Shown: positions 39,401-51,400 of the stretch, one piece after another
How positions within the stretch are numbered: position 1 is the stretch's first letter
Layout of the letters: every line of letters begins with the position of its first letter
From: Acanthaster planci
Lineage: Eukaryota > Echinodermata > Asteroidea > Valvatida > Acanthasteridae
Assembly (NCBI RefSeq): GCF_001949145.1
Contig: NW_019091395.1
Span: 913,426 to 977,425 of the forward strand
Length of the DNA: 64,000 nucleotides
Direction: 5' to 3'
Made by a program: the position numbers and the translations under genes
The notes under the pieces: generated by a model
What the model was told of the DNA's origin: nothing
What the model saw: only the letters and a program-made list of their open reading frames with translations
Databases searched by the model: none

Positions 39401-42400
39401 TTTTCTTACCTAAGGAGCTATCCAAATATCTTTGAGTCATCGTTTTGATGACAGCTTTGGATGCCCTTTTCCATTTGACAAATGCATGTACGGATATATT
39501 CCAACTGAACACTTGAGTTTTATTTACCCTGTTTATATGTACATTATTCAATTTTTACCAAAAACTTGAAGTAAATCTGTTATCCACACAGTTTTCCCAA
39601 GCATTTGACTGTTTTTTTTCCTCCAGGTACGTTTCTCCATTGGTGCAGGGGACAGACAGGCGCTGCAGCCACCCCTGAGCGATAAGCTGCCCATCACAGG
39701 GACAAAGATAGCCATGCTCATGCAGCAACTAGGTAAAGCTTGGACCCATCATCCTGTCCAGTGCACGGCCATCTCCTTTTTCCAACGTCCATTTTACATG
39801 TAACAGTCTGCTTTTACCCGGAGATCAGGAACCCTTGGTTTTGCTTGTTGGAACTGCGGGTGCTGCCTATTGTCTCTTCATTTCCAGCTTGTGTCATTAA
39901 ATCCAAGTTTCCTTAACTCCAAAACCCGTATAAATCAAAAACCAAGAAGTAGATCCCATCAGTAAAACTTTTCGTTCTGTATGGTACGGGTAACGGCTTA
40001 TTTATATTATTCTTATTTATATCTGGTAAACAAAACCAATGATTCCCGAGAAGGGTCCGGGGAACTACATGTACATGCATGACTCAGGAATCTGAAAAAC
40101 AATACAGAGTGAAGACAGTTCTTGTTTCTAGTTACAGCTTTCTTGAAAACAAAGTGACTCCAAATTGGTAATCTGGCTTATGTTGCAATATTTTGCTGCC
40201 ACTTCAGAGACATTCATAGTTTTCTTTACCCTCACCCTGGTGTGTGCAGGTATTCGCAATGTAATGTGTCTGTACAGCGCGGCCATCACGGACCAGAAGA
40301 TTCTCTTTCACTCCAGCAGCTACACCAGGTTGACAGAAGCCTGCACCGCCTTGCTCTCGTTACTCTACCCACTGAAATATAGGTGAGTCCTGGACCATCC
40401 GAAGAGCAGTGGTGAGCAAATCTCTGCTCACCACTGCATAAAAAATGCAGTGCTGATTTTTTATCAGAATGTGCACAAAACAGCAATAACCGTCTGTGGC
40501 ACTGGGCAGGTTGTAGGAATACATTGCCTGAGCTGTAACAGTTTTGCAAAATATTGGTTCAGTTGACTGTAAGATCAAAGAAACTGTATGAGGCCTTGAA
40601 CTTTCGGTCTGATTTTTTTTCTCAAACTGAGCTTTCTTTCAAGATGTACCGTTTTGGGTATGTCTTCTCTGTTAACCCCTTGCCTGTGACCTCTCAGTTT
40701 GGACTGACCCTCTTATCTCTTGCTCTCCTCCATATCCTTTACCCAGTTACGTGTACATCCCTATCCTCCCTGCTGCATTGACGGAGGTGCTGAGCACGCC
40801 AACGCCGTTCATCATGGGGGTTCACTCGTCCATGAAGAACGAGATGGCCGAATTGGTGAGCAGAACGTAGTTCCTCACCTTAGATTTGGTGTGGAATGCT
40901 GGAAGACTTAAAGTGCTGAGTATCGTGTTAAAGTTTTCTCATGGAGTAATGCCAGAAAACAGCTTTGAGTACTTTGGAGTAGTTGTTTGTATGTCTTTAA
41001 ACCTGGTTATTGTTGAAGGGAGTCAGGTTATTGCAGTGTTTTTTATCTTGGCTTCCATTTTGGTGACTCAGTGATTAAATTCAATGTAGATGGACTTGCG
41101 GGGTAGATTTTCAGTCCCACCTGATTTTATGGGTTTTACAAGGAGCATTTGTCCAGTGGTTTCCTCCCACCTCTAAAATTGAACAGTTCTTTAATGTCAG
41201 TTCTGACAGTTAAATTAAACTGAAGGGATCGTTTTTGTCTTTTTTTTCACTAGATGGACGTCATCATCGCGGATTTGGATGGAGGTTGCATCATGGTCCC
41301 TGAGTGCATCAACTTGTACTTGCCACGAGAGGACATCTTCCAACGGTCACATGATCATCTGACACTGGTAGGAAACCTCATTTTGGTACCGTTAACTGAC
41401 TGGCAGGTACAATGTACATGTAATTTCATTAATTTGGTAACTTTAATACTGACGTTGCCCTGATTTTGCTTGGGAATTCAGTCAATGTTTCAATGTTATT
41501 AAAAACTTGGGAAGAGATGTATCTAGCAAGTGGTGTGGGATAAAATAAACACCAAGAGATGTGCAGCACGTGAATCGAAGCGATACATGATGGAGAGTGT
41601 TAAAAATGTTGTATCAAGTTGACAAAAAATTAAAATTCTCCTGTAGCTGATGATCATAGTTTACTGTTATCAACTTATCTATAGCAGCGCAAGTATGCAT
41701 GAATACAAGTAGTCTGGTCAGCACTCCCTACATGTATATTATAGTCTGGAGTGTGAGGCAAGGACTAGTCTGTGATGTCATGATGTAATTTGCCCAAGTA
41801 TGAGGGTAATATGTACTTTTATGGACTGGTCACATGATTATTAAGGGCCAGGACAGTTTTCAGTACAGAGTTACATGTACCGGTATATACCAATTTGCTT
41901 TACCTTGCTGGATATGCTTTGCATTAACCCGAACAGTCCCAAATCCTCCAATTTCAATACCATTTTACATACACCCTTGGGTTTAGGGTTAATCCGTACA
42001 GGAAAAAATGTTTCTTAAACTGATTATTTTCTCCCTATTGGTGCACAGATTCTCAACCCGGAGTTGAAGTCAGCAGATTTGGCTTTCCCCAAACCCTTGG
42101 AGACCAGTCAGCGGGTGGACATGACGGACAAGGAGATACGGGCCATTTTCCTGCGGCTGCAAGCCGAGCTGCTCATGGGCTACAGGTCCTGCCTGACACT
42201 CATCAGGATTCACCCGGAGCCTGTCATCACGTTCAACAAGGTAACAACCCATCCCCGCATCACCTCCTCTAGATTTAAAAAAGGGAATGCAAAGTTGACG
42301 GGTTGGTTTTGAACGAGTATGCTTTAAAATCAGCTAGGGCCCGGCGACAAAAATGAACTTGGCTCTGTCTGTTATTATCCCCAGGTCTTTAGTCTACAGT

Positions 42401-45400
42401 CCTTCTTTTTCTTTTTGAACTTTGTTCTTCATGTTGCAGTGAGTTGAAACGGAAATGCAAACGCTATGACTTGTCCTCTTATATTTTACTGCAAAAGGAA
42501 CTAATTTTTTTAGCAACACTGTCAAACTCGGCACCTCGGTGAAAGGCAGAAATTCGGGCAAGACAAATAGAAATAGACTTCATGGCCATAGGTATAACTA
42601 AAATATTGGAACTTTCAATGTCAGTTCTGAGATTAAAAACCCTAGGTTCCAACATTTGAAAATTTTGCATTCTTGTGCTTCCTTTGTAGGGATTATTCTT
42701 GTTTGAACGGTCATTGGTCGGTGAGGAATTTCTGAGCAAGGTTCTGGACAGCATGAGTTTCAGTACGTTTGTGAATGACAAAGGGCCACCTTACAGGGTA
42801 TGCGACATATTTGACAAGGTAAGGAGCCAATTTTCTTTGCATATTTACATCATTTTTGTGCCTCATAAATATTTTTCTTGTTCCAGTTTATCAGTGTCAC
42901 TGGATAATATTCCATGTTGAGGAAGTTGGAATTGCATCAGTTTCTCCCATGTAGGTTTTTATTAACCTGGTTTCCGTAGCGACGTAGGGAGATGCAGAGA
43001 GCATCCCTGATCAGTCCCTGCCTGATGATACCCAGTGATATGGAAACACTTCATTGCGACTGACACAAACTTTGACGTTCGTTTGACCATACGAAACCAG
43101 ACTTCGGAGAAATTTTTTTCTGTGTTTTGTAGTTGGTGGCCAACATCTCAGACACGTTGAACCAGGAAGAGGGAAGCTCAGAGAAAGCCTTGAAAAACAT
43201 CCGGGATGTGGGCGATTACCTCTACATCAATGTGAGTAGCTAAATGGGGGGGGGGATAATTGGCTGGGGGAGTTGATACAGGGATATGTTCACCATGAAC
43301 CTAGCCCTATTTTGCCGTCTTAAATTTTTTTTTTTCGTGATTCATTATGTTGTAAGTAGATAGCAGTAAGCGTATGTGTAGCCGTTTGTCAGAAATGTAT
43401 CCATTGAGCAAATGTACGTTTCACATATATCCAACATAAAAACATAATAACGGAACAGCGTCTTCTCTGATTGACATCACGGCAATAGCGCCCTCAGTTG
43501 TCAACATCTTGGGCAATTTGAATATATTAAAAAGTGCACTGCATAACCCAAGACAGATGTCAATTTTTTTTGTTTGATACACCGAAGAAAAATCTTCTGA
43601 TGTATGAAAAGTTTGCCGAAGAAAAATTCCTTGCATGGACCCTTTGCATGTAAGCGGCTTGAAAAGAGGGAGGGATATGGAGTGGGAGGGAGAAGATTGT
43701 TAAGAAGCCCGGGAAAGGATGCAGTGATTTGGAAACAATAATTCTACACTTAATTTGAATCCCGTCCCCAAGATCATGTTATGCCATGCAAGGTGCATAG
43801 CCTCTCCTACGCCATCTCAGGACTTGGTTGTAACCATCCGCCTGCTGGTGTTTAGGATTCTCAGCTCCCCTGTGTCCCAGGGTGAAAAAAGGAAAAAACC
43901 ACAAATTTTTAAGTGTGTTGACACTGTTTTCAATGTCTCCCGATGTACGACAGGAAAACCCGACCAAGTCCACCTACCTGGAGAAGATACCGCGGCCGAC
44001 TGAGGGCGCTCACACACGCATCAACCAGATGCCCTTCCCCCGCCTAAAGGAGGAGCTGGTGGGCGAGGTGATTGAGGATGGCCTCAACAAAGCGGTGAGT
44101 CCTAGGAGATTCCTTAGCAGTATTTGTTACCATTGCTGTCACAGGTGCAGTCACTTCTTTACAGACCTACTCATAGCTCCAAGTAACAGGGTAAACAGTT
44201 AAATGCTTTTGTCACACTTCAGTGGAATGGTATGTGGCTGGATGCAAGACCGGCTGTCTCATGGTTGACTTGTAGGGACTTACAGGCCTTGACTATAACA
44301 CTTCCGAATACTGCAGGTCCATTAGGCACCATTTCAAAATTCCTATCGGTTGACTATAGGACAGGGCCATCTGACCGATAAATAAATAATAACCGTGACT
44401 TGTGTTGAGTGAATAATGGAGGGGGTGTTGCTCCACTGAAACCACATAGGCTGGGGAGGAATGCAGTGTAAAGGCATTTATCAGCTAGAATTGGCCTCTT
44501 GAGAACACTTCACTTGATAGCCAACCAGTAATAAATGTATCGGTCAGACCGTTCTGCCTGACACCCACACTGTACTTGATAAGAATTTTGAAATAGTGTC
44601 TTAGGAGTAAATGGGAAAGTAGACATGTAACGACTTGAGGTTCTCTCGAGATTTTACAAGGTTTACAGGGTTTTGTGGGGAACCTCGGGTAGACACTCAA
44701 GTTACTGCCTGTTACACTTAGCATTTTCTCCTAACCAACACATGCCGACCAGTTGTGTTGCTGACGGAATTGCATGATTATTACCCCAGCCCATCATGCA
44801 TAAGAACAGGCCCCTCAGCACCCTGAGAATTATTCAGCACCCTAGGGATTACTCAACTCAACATCGCTAATTGGTTACGGAGGGCCCAATCAAACACAAC
44901 TATCTGCTTCCTTACTGCTGTGCACATTTTCACTCCCGAGCTTTTAGAAGCAATTAAGTGAGATTTATCGGCCCTTGTATTGACTTCACTGCTTTGGCTA
45001 CCAGACTGGGAGACTGGGTCAGAGAGGATGAAGCCAAGGGTGTCAAAATTGAAAAACCAAGTTTCAAACCTGAAAGAGGTGGGCTCACATCCAGTGGAGG
45101 TTGGATTTTTCGCCTCACCCCCAAGAACTGAGCTGGCCAATGCTTGATCTTTTTGAAACTTGTCGTGCTTGTAAAGACATTCATTATGTCTCTATCTGTG
45201 AAGTGTCAATTCATTTAATTCATTCAGTTCACATCAGTGTGAAAAAGGTGGCAATTTCACTTGATTCTTTGCAGAAAAATGGCAGGTTTGCATGGATGGT
45301 ATGCCCAATTTTCATCAAATTGTTGTCAAAATGGTTGTAAGACATCACTGGGAAAACTCTTGAGGGATAGGTGCCCAAACAAGCATTGCAAATGATACCA

Positions 45401-48400
45401 GGCAAAGCGTCGAACAATGCTCCCCTCCCTTACTCTTTCGGGGTTAATCGTCAAAAGACAAAGCTTTGAGAACAACTGTTGGGCGTCTTCCATTTAAACG
45501 TATGTTGTTTTTGGTTTTGATTCCAGATCGTGCAGAGCCTGAACCAGAAGGCCAGTAAGGTCCGACAGCAAAAGGCCCAGATCGTGCCGGCGGGACCCAA
45601 GATCAGCAGCTTTGAGAATCGCATGAACGTCATCAACAACAGTGCCCGTAGGCTGGAGGTGCTCCGGACCTGCATCGGCCACATCTTTGACAACAGGATC
45701 TTGGATGCCAAGAAGGTGGGCAAGTTTGACCGTCATTTCTTCAAATCTCTGCAAATCCCAAATTCTATTGCTATAGATTCAGATGTCGCCTATAGTGTCA
45801 CGTGTGATCTAACCTAACAATATTAGTCACAAGTTACCAGAGCCACGCTTGAATTTTTGGCCGTTGAAAGAATTGTGCTCAAAGAAAATTCAGTTGGGAG
45901 CTGCCAACATTTTCCTCCCTCATAGTATCAGTTGCCTTGGAGACGCCAAGCTGGTGATTCAATGAAGCATGTCAGTGCCACTCTGATACAGGATTATTAA
46001 AGTGGCTTAAGACTCATTTTGTGGGATCCAGTCACATCTGAACCCCTTGGAAACCTGTTGGGATTAATCTGAGCCTCATAATCATCTCATGACCTGCTTC
46101 GGACTTAATTTTCATGAACTTAATCTCCTACAAGTTGACATCTCCATTGCCTACCACAAGAGCATTAAAGTTTTGGGGTGGGGCCAGTCTTTTAGGGTAT
46201 TGTTGCATGGCTGTGACGCCTCCTCAGATTAACCTATAGAGGAATCTGATGGCCATGGTTGTGCAATCACTGGACATTCCCGTTGGCCCCCTTCTGTGGC
46301 GGAAAGCATTGTGTCTGTTGTGTGCAGCAAGTGCTCTATGGCAGTTACTCTGACCAAAATGCCATTTAGGGGGCCATTGTCAATGTCCAGTGACAACATC
46401 TCTGGATTTGGCTACTCATGAAGGATGGCTGCTATTAGGCCAACTGCAATCACACAGGTAACCTATATAATGCGATACAGATACGTAGTGAAAGCATCAT
46501 CACTTTGATTTTGACATGGACTGGTACCCCGACTCCGCTTCATTTCAGCTATTCCCAGCAGTACTGCGCTCTCTGAAGAGCCGGGTCATCAGACAGGCCC
46601 TGGTCAGGCAGCTGGCGCTGCACGTGCAGGAGAACCGGTCGGTGCTAGAACAGCAGCAGTTTGACATGGTGGTCAGGCTCATCAACTGTGCACTGCAGGT
46701 GAAGTATCTTACGACCTCTGACCCTTATGCGGACATGAGACTGCTTTCGAGTCTTGTGCCTCGAGCTAGTTCTTGAACCTCCCCAATTGTAAATACTTGA
46801 TTAGTGTTGGAAAATGATGAAACCATAGCTGTGGAAATGGTTTGTCTTAGCATTGACTGAGTCCTACATTCTGGTACATTGACTGGAAAGCCATTTCATA
46901 AGCACATGGTATGGTAAGCTAGAGTTCACTGATTGTTGTATCTTTCGTTATGAGGTCATGTTCACACAGATGAACGATAACGGGAAGTGGTATTGGAAAG
47001 TGGCATGACGCACAATGTTTACATCTGCACACAAGGCACAAATCCGTTTGATATGCAAATTATTATTTTAAATGAGTTTGAATGACCTTATTAGTTGCAT
47101 TCCATTGAAGGAACTGTAGGCGTAACAAAACTCGTGACCAGTTTTGCTCTATGCAGTCCTTGACCTTATACCTAAGGGACAGCGACCATTTAGACCCGGT
47201 TTGAAAAGGGCCCCCTGGTAGCCCACCCGATATAATGCCTGCCCGGTATTCAGCCTACTCCAGGCTGGTATAAGGCCTGTCTGCACATTGGCATTTCAAA
47301 GTCCCTGATGAAAGGCTTCCCCCACCATGCTTGCACAGATGAATAGGGGTCTAAGCGGATTAGTGTAAACATTGTATAGAGCTGAAGGATTAAAAACCAC
47401 AAACAGGTTCCTTCTGGGATAGATTACATGTACCAGTACTTGCAAACAATAGACCCCAGGATGAAGAAGTTCGAGATCAACAACCAGTCCAGCATCCCAG
47501 GCCTGTAGCCAGGCCGGTATGAAAGGGGTTTTTGCAACCGGGCGAGCTTACCGGGGGGCCCTTTTCTAACCAGGTCTAAATGGTCGCCGGCCCTAACAAG
47601 ATGCTGAATGGCAAGAATAATGAGTCTCAGGTTCTTCCTCTCTCCGTGTAAACAGCCCCATAGGAAATCAGAGTTCCAGTTCTACTTGTCTGTGGAAATC
47701 GGCCGTTACTGTAGACGGTGGCTACATCAACTCTTCAGCTGATTTTGTTGCGTGATTGTAATTTCTCCCTTTTTTCCCCGTCTATTTTTCCTTGTGACCA
47801 GGAGGATTCCTGTAGCGAGGAGTACAGTCTCTCCATGGCCTTGCTGCCGCTCATAACCGCCTTCTGCAGAGTGAGTCAACCTTGATTCTTTGATTCATCT
47901 CTGCTTATGTAATGAGTGATCTTTGTCTTGGAGGAACTGGTGGTGAAAAGTTACTGACCTAGCTGAAAATTTGCCCGTATTGGAAAAGGAGCATTTATTG
48001 TTAGGCACTTAATCACCATTCTGTTCTTTTGTCATGGTCAGATTTTTATCAGGATTGAAACTTTGTTGGGCATACCGTGCGTAGCATCCAAGTCAAATCT
48101 GACCCCATTATTCCAACCTTAATAGAATTTGTGCTTCAGGATGACTGAGTTCACTCAAAGGCATACCCGAGATGACACAGTTCTAACCCTATGCTTCCAC
48201 CCGTATTTCACCTACGGAAGTCCACACTTGATTCAGCTTGCCTGTAGCTTCACCCCCCAAATCACCTTTTCCTAGCCCCATTCACATATTTAGGTTTCAG
48301 AAACTTTGCACTTAGGTTATTCCATTTGTTTAAGGCTGAATCCAGGACCACCCATTTTGAACCCACTCTCACCCATTTTGAACCCACTCTCACCCATTTT

Positions 48401-51400
48401 GAACCCACTCTCACCCATTTTGAACCCACTCTCACCCATTTTGAGCCCACTATCACCCATTTTGAACCCACTCTCACCCATTTTGAACCCACTCCTGTTA
48501 TTATGCTTTTTTCATAAACAGTGCACTTGGGTGACACAGTTCACCTACAGGTGCACCCACAACCACCCAGTTTTAACCCACTCCTATTGTACTTTCAGAA
48601 ACTATGCACTGGGGTGATTCAGTTCGCCTATAGCTGCACCCAGGACCACCCGGTCTGGGCAAGCCTCCAGTTCTGGGAGACGGCCTTCTACCAAGACGTA
48701 GAGACCAACATCAGGCAGCTGTACATGTCAGAGCACGATGCCAAGTGCGATGTAAGACAGATTTATGACCTGTGGATGTATGTTTAGTGTTGCACTTTGC
48801 GGAAAGTCTTGTGATGTTGGAAATTTTACATTTTTGTCTAATTTACTTGTGGCCTCTCAAACCTAGGCAAGCAATGGCATTACAGAATCACCTGGCGGGT
48901 CAGCCAACGGCTTCATCGCGGCCAGTGAGCGCTCCCCTTTGGACATCGCGGCTGAGCAGCTGCGACTGTGGTCGGGGCTGGACTGCGAGGAGCAGGACAA
49001 GCTGGTGCAGAATGAGGAGAGCATCGTCTACAGCCAGGCCATCCACTATGCCAACCGCATGGTCTGCATGCGGGTGCCGCTGGACGTTACCAGGGGACTG
49101 AAGAACTCCATCTGCATGGACGGGGAGAGCGGCAGTAGCAACCTGACCAGCAGGTGAGACGTTGGTCCAGATTCTAGTCATTAGTCACTGTCAAATCTCG
49201 ATATAAAAAACACTGTTAGAATGAAGTACTTTTATAAAAACGAATTCTGAGAATTCCTAATTTCTTGAATTCATGTGTTTTCTTTGTTTTTCCCACTCCT
49301 TTTATTACAATGTCCTCATTTTAAATAGTAATTTGTCTGATCCCTGTCACTTTGTTACTTGATACTCAATGTTCCTCCTTGCTTATATAATGTAGCACCT
49401 GCGCAACTCAATTCAAGACGCAAAAAAGTAACGTGCACAAAAATTGGTCTGGTGAATGTCAAAGGCTAATAACTTGAGCATGGATTTGCATGCCACTGTG
49501 TGTGTGTGTCTATCGTGTGTATAATTACGTAACAATGCCCGGGAGTGCTCTTGTGTGCATACGATTGATATGCACTTGGCACTACTTGAGATTGAGCCAA
49601 TCAGTACAAACTCAACAGGGTGTCGACAGAATTAAGTTGACGGGAGTTTTTCCCGGGACGTTGAGCAAGTGGACTAGACTGTGAAACCGCCCTCTACTGG
49701 CGGGTAGATCCACACGACACATGTACAGAGCCAGTCAGTGCCAGGCTGGTGTAACGGTCTCATTTTTCCAGCATGCTGGGATTTCCAGAAGAATGCACTG
49801 GATAAATGAGCACGTTGCTGCATCGTGCCCACTCATCCAGCGTGCTGTCTTTTTCCAGTTGCACATGTACGTACGCTCGGGGTCTGGTTCCGCATTTGGT
49901 GCGGGCCGGGGGAAATAGGCGGGATCGAATAATACAGAGGAGACTATATGGAAAGGTTGTTTGATCCACACATTCTATGCGTCACAGCCGCACCAGGGAG
50001 TGTATTTTACAGTGTTTCCTGTCAACGCAATGTGTATATGCTAATACGCAGAATGGCCACAATGAAGAGCATTCACTTTTACATATGCTGCTGTCGTTAT
50101 TGGATATTGAGCCAGATTGTCACAAGTCAGTCCACCTCTTGCCAGTATGTGGTCCCTGCCTTCGGACCTAATACTCCTCTCTGGCGATTCCATTACTCCA
50201 GAAAGATATGACCCTCTTCGCAGATACCGTTTGTTCTCTGATATTGTGCTTGTACATGTAGGCCTATCCTTCAAACCTGACGTTATATAGATGCCACGAC
50301 CATAACAAAATGTCTGTGAAAACCACTTTGACGGAGGCGCACTCGTGGACGTCTGCACGAACTCCTATGTGCTGTGATCATGTGATGTAGGAACTCAGCA
50401 CACCTATAAAGTGAACTGCAACGGGATGCACGGCATAGGTTTGGGTTGTGGTATGGGTCACTTGGCGGTGTTTGCTTACTACCCAGAAATCTAAGCACAC
50501 AGGGAACACAGTGTAGGGAGTAGTTATCTGCAAGTGCTGTGTCTGAGTTACTTGGCTACGGCTGACAACCGCACACTGGTCAATGGGAAATGGTCACAGC
50601 CACTAGCTTGCTGCTCTCCCCAGCGTGCGTGTTTATTTCCAGCCATAGCCACGTATTTCCAACATGGCCTGTTTGAGTAGAGGGAAGTTCACCCTCCTCA
50701 TACATGGTCTTGTCTACATTCTCTCTGAACAGACTAACGTGTGATAGCTCCAAGTATTAATATCCTTGACCCTAACCCTCTAGGGTGTACATGTACAAAT
50801 GTATGTACTGGTAAAATCATATTGAAATTGGAGGATTTTGGACTGTTAGAGTTTAACAGATCACTCATAGTCTGATTGGATTTAAACCTGAACACCTGTT
50901 TTCATTATAGATTTCGTGACATCCATGCCAAATTTCAAGCCAAAAATCTGGGATCCGAAGGGAGAGGGGGCCAAATTGAGAATCACTGATTGTCCCCCTT
51001 TTTCTGTGTCACAGTAGTGTCAGCGGCAGTGACAGCTACAATGACAACCACTTTGACAACAACAGCCACGACGTGTCGCACCAGGTCGTTAAGTTCATCT
51101 GTCGGTTCGTGGACAAGGTGTGCACGGAGGCTGGGGTTGCCAGCGAACACCTCAAGAACCTCCACACAATGATACCAGGTACATAAAACTACCCTACTGT
51201 TTGAACTGCCAAAGTACGTGTATATGAATTGTCAAATGGGAACTGCTAGACCTTTTGAAACTGTCAAAATATTTAAACTGTTTTGACGTGTTGAACTGTT
51301 AAAATTGTCAAATTGAACTGCTTGAACAGTCAGACTGATTAAACTGTCAAACTCAACTATGAACCTGAACTGTTCTGACTGTTAAACTGAATTATTTGGA

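Larger units (their letters stand above)
28364..39626 (+). other. SBF2: 11.3-kb intron 3 of the SBF gene
   Basis: Flanked by two exons that join in phase 0. No exon with family similarity was found inside it. It holds several small inverted-repeat elements (29833, 31158, 33783, 35179), ACATGTAC motifs at 35720-36240 and otherwise unremarkable sequence. Open frames inside it are not supported as genes. Confidence 0.8.

Noticed and set aside
48511-48598. Alternative acceptor AAACAG at 48520 extending the exon
   Set aside because: The open exon-like frame shifts relative to the real exon and meets a TGA at its start, so the extension would truncate the protein.
48306-48617. 103-codon open frame with repeated NPLSPIL
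   Set aside because: Translation of the 21-bp minisatellite. Only its exon-derived tail is of interest and is reported separately.
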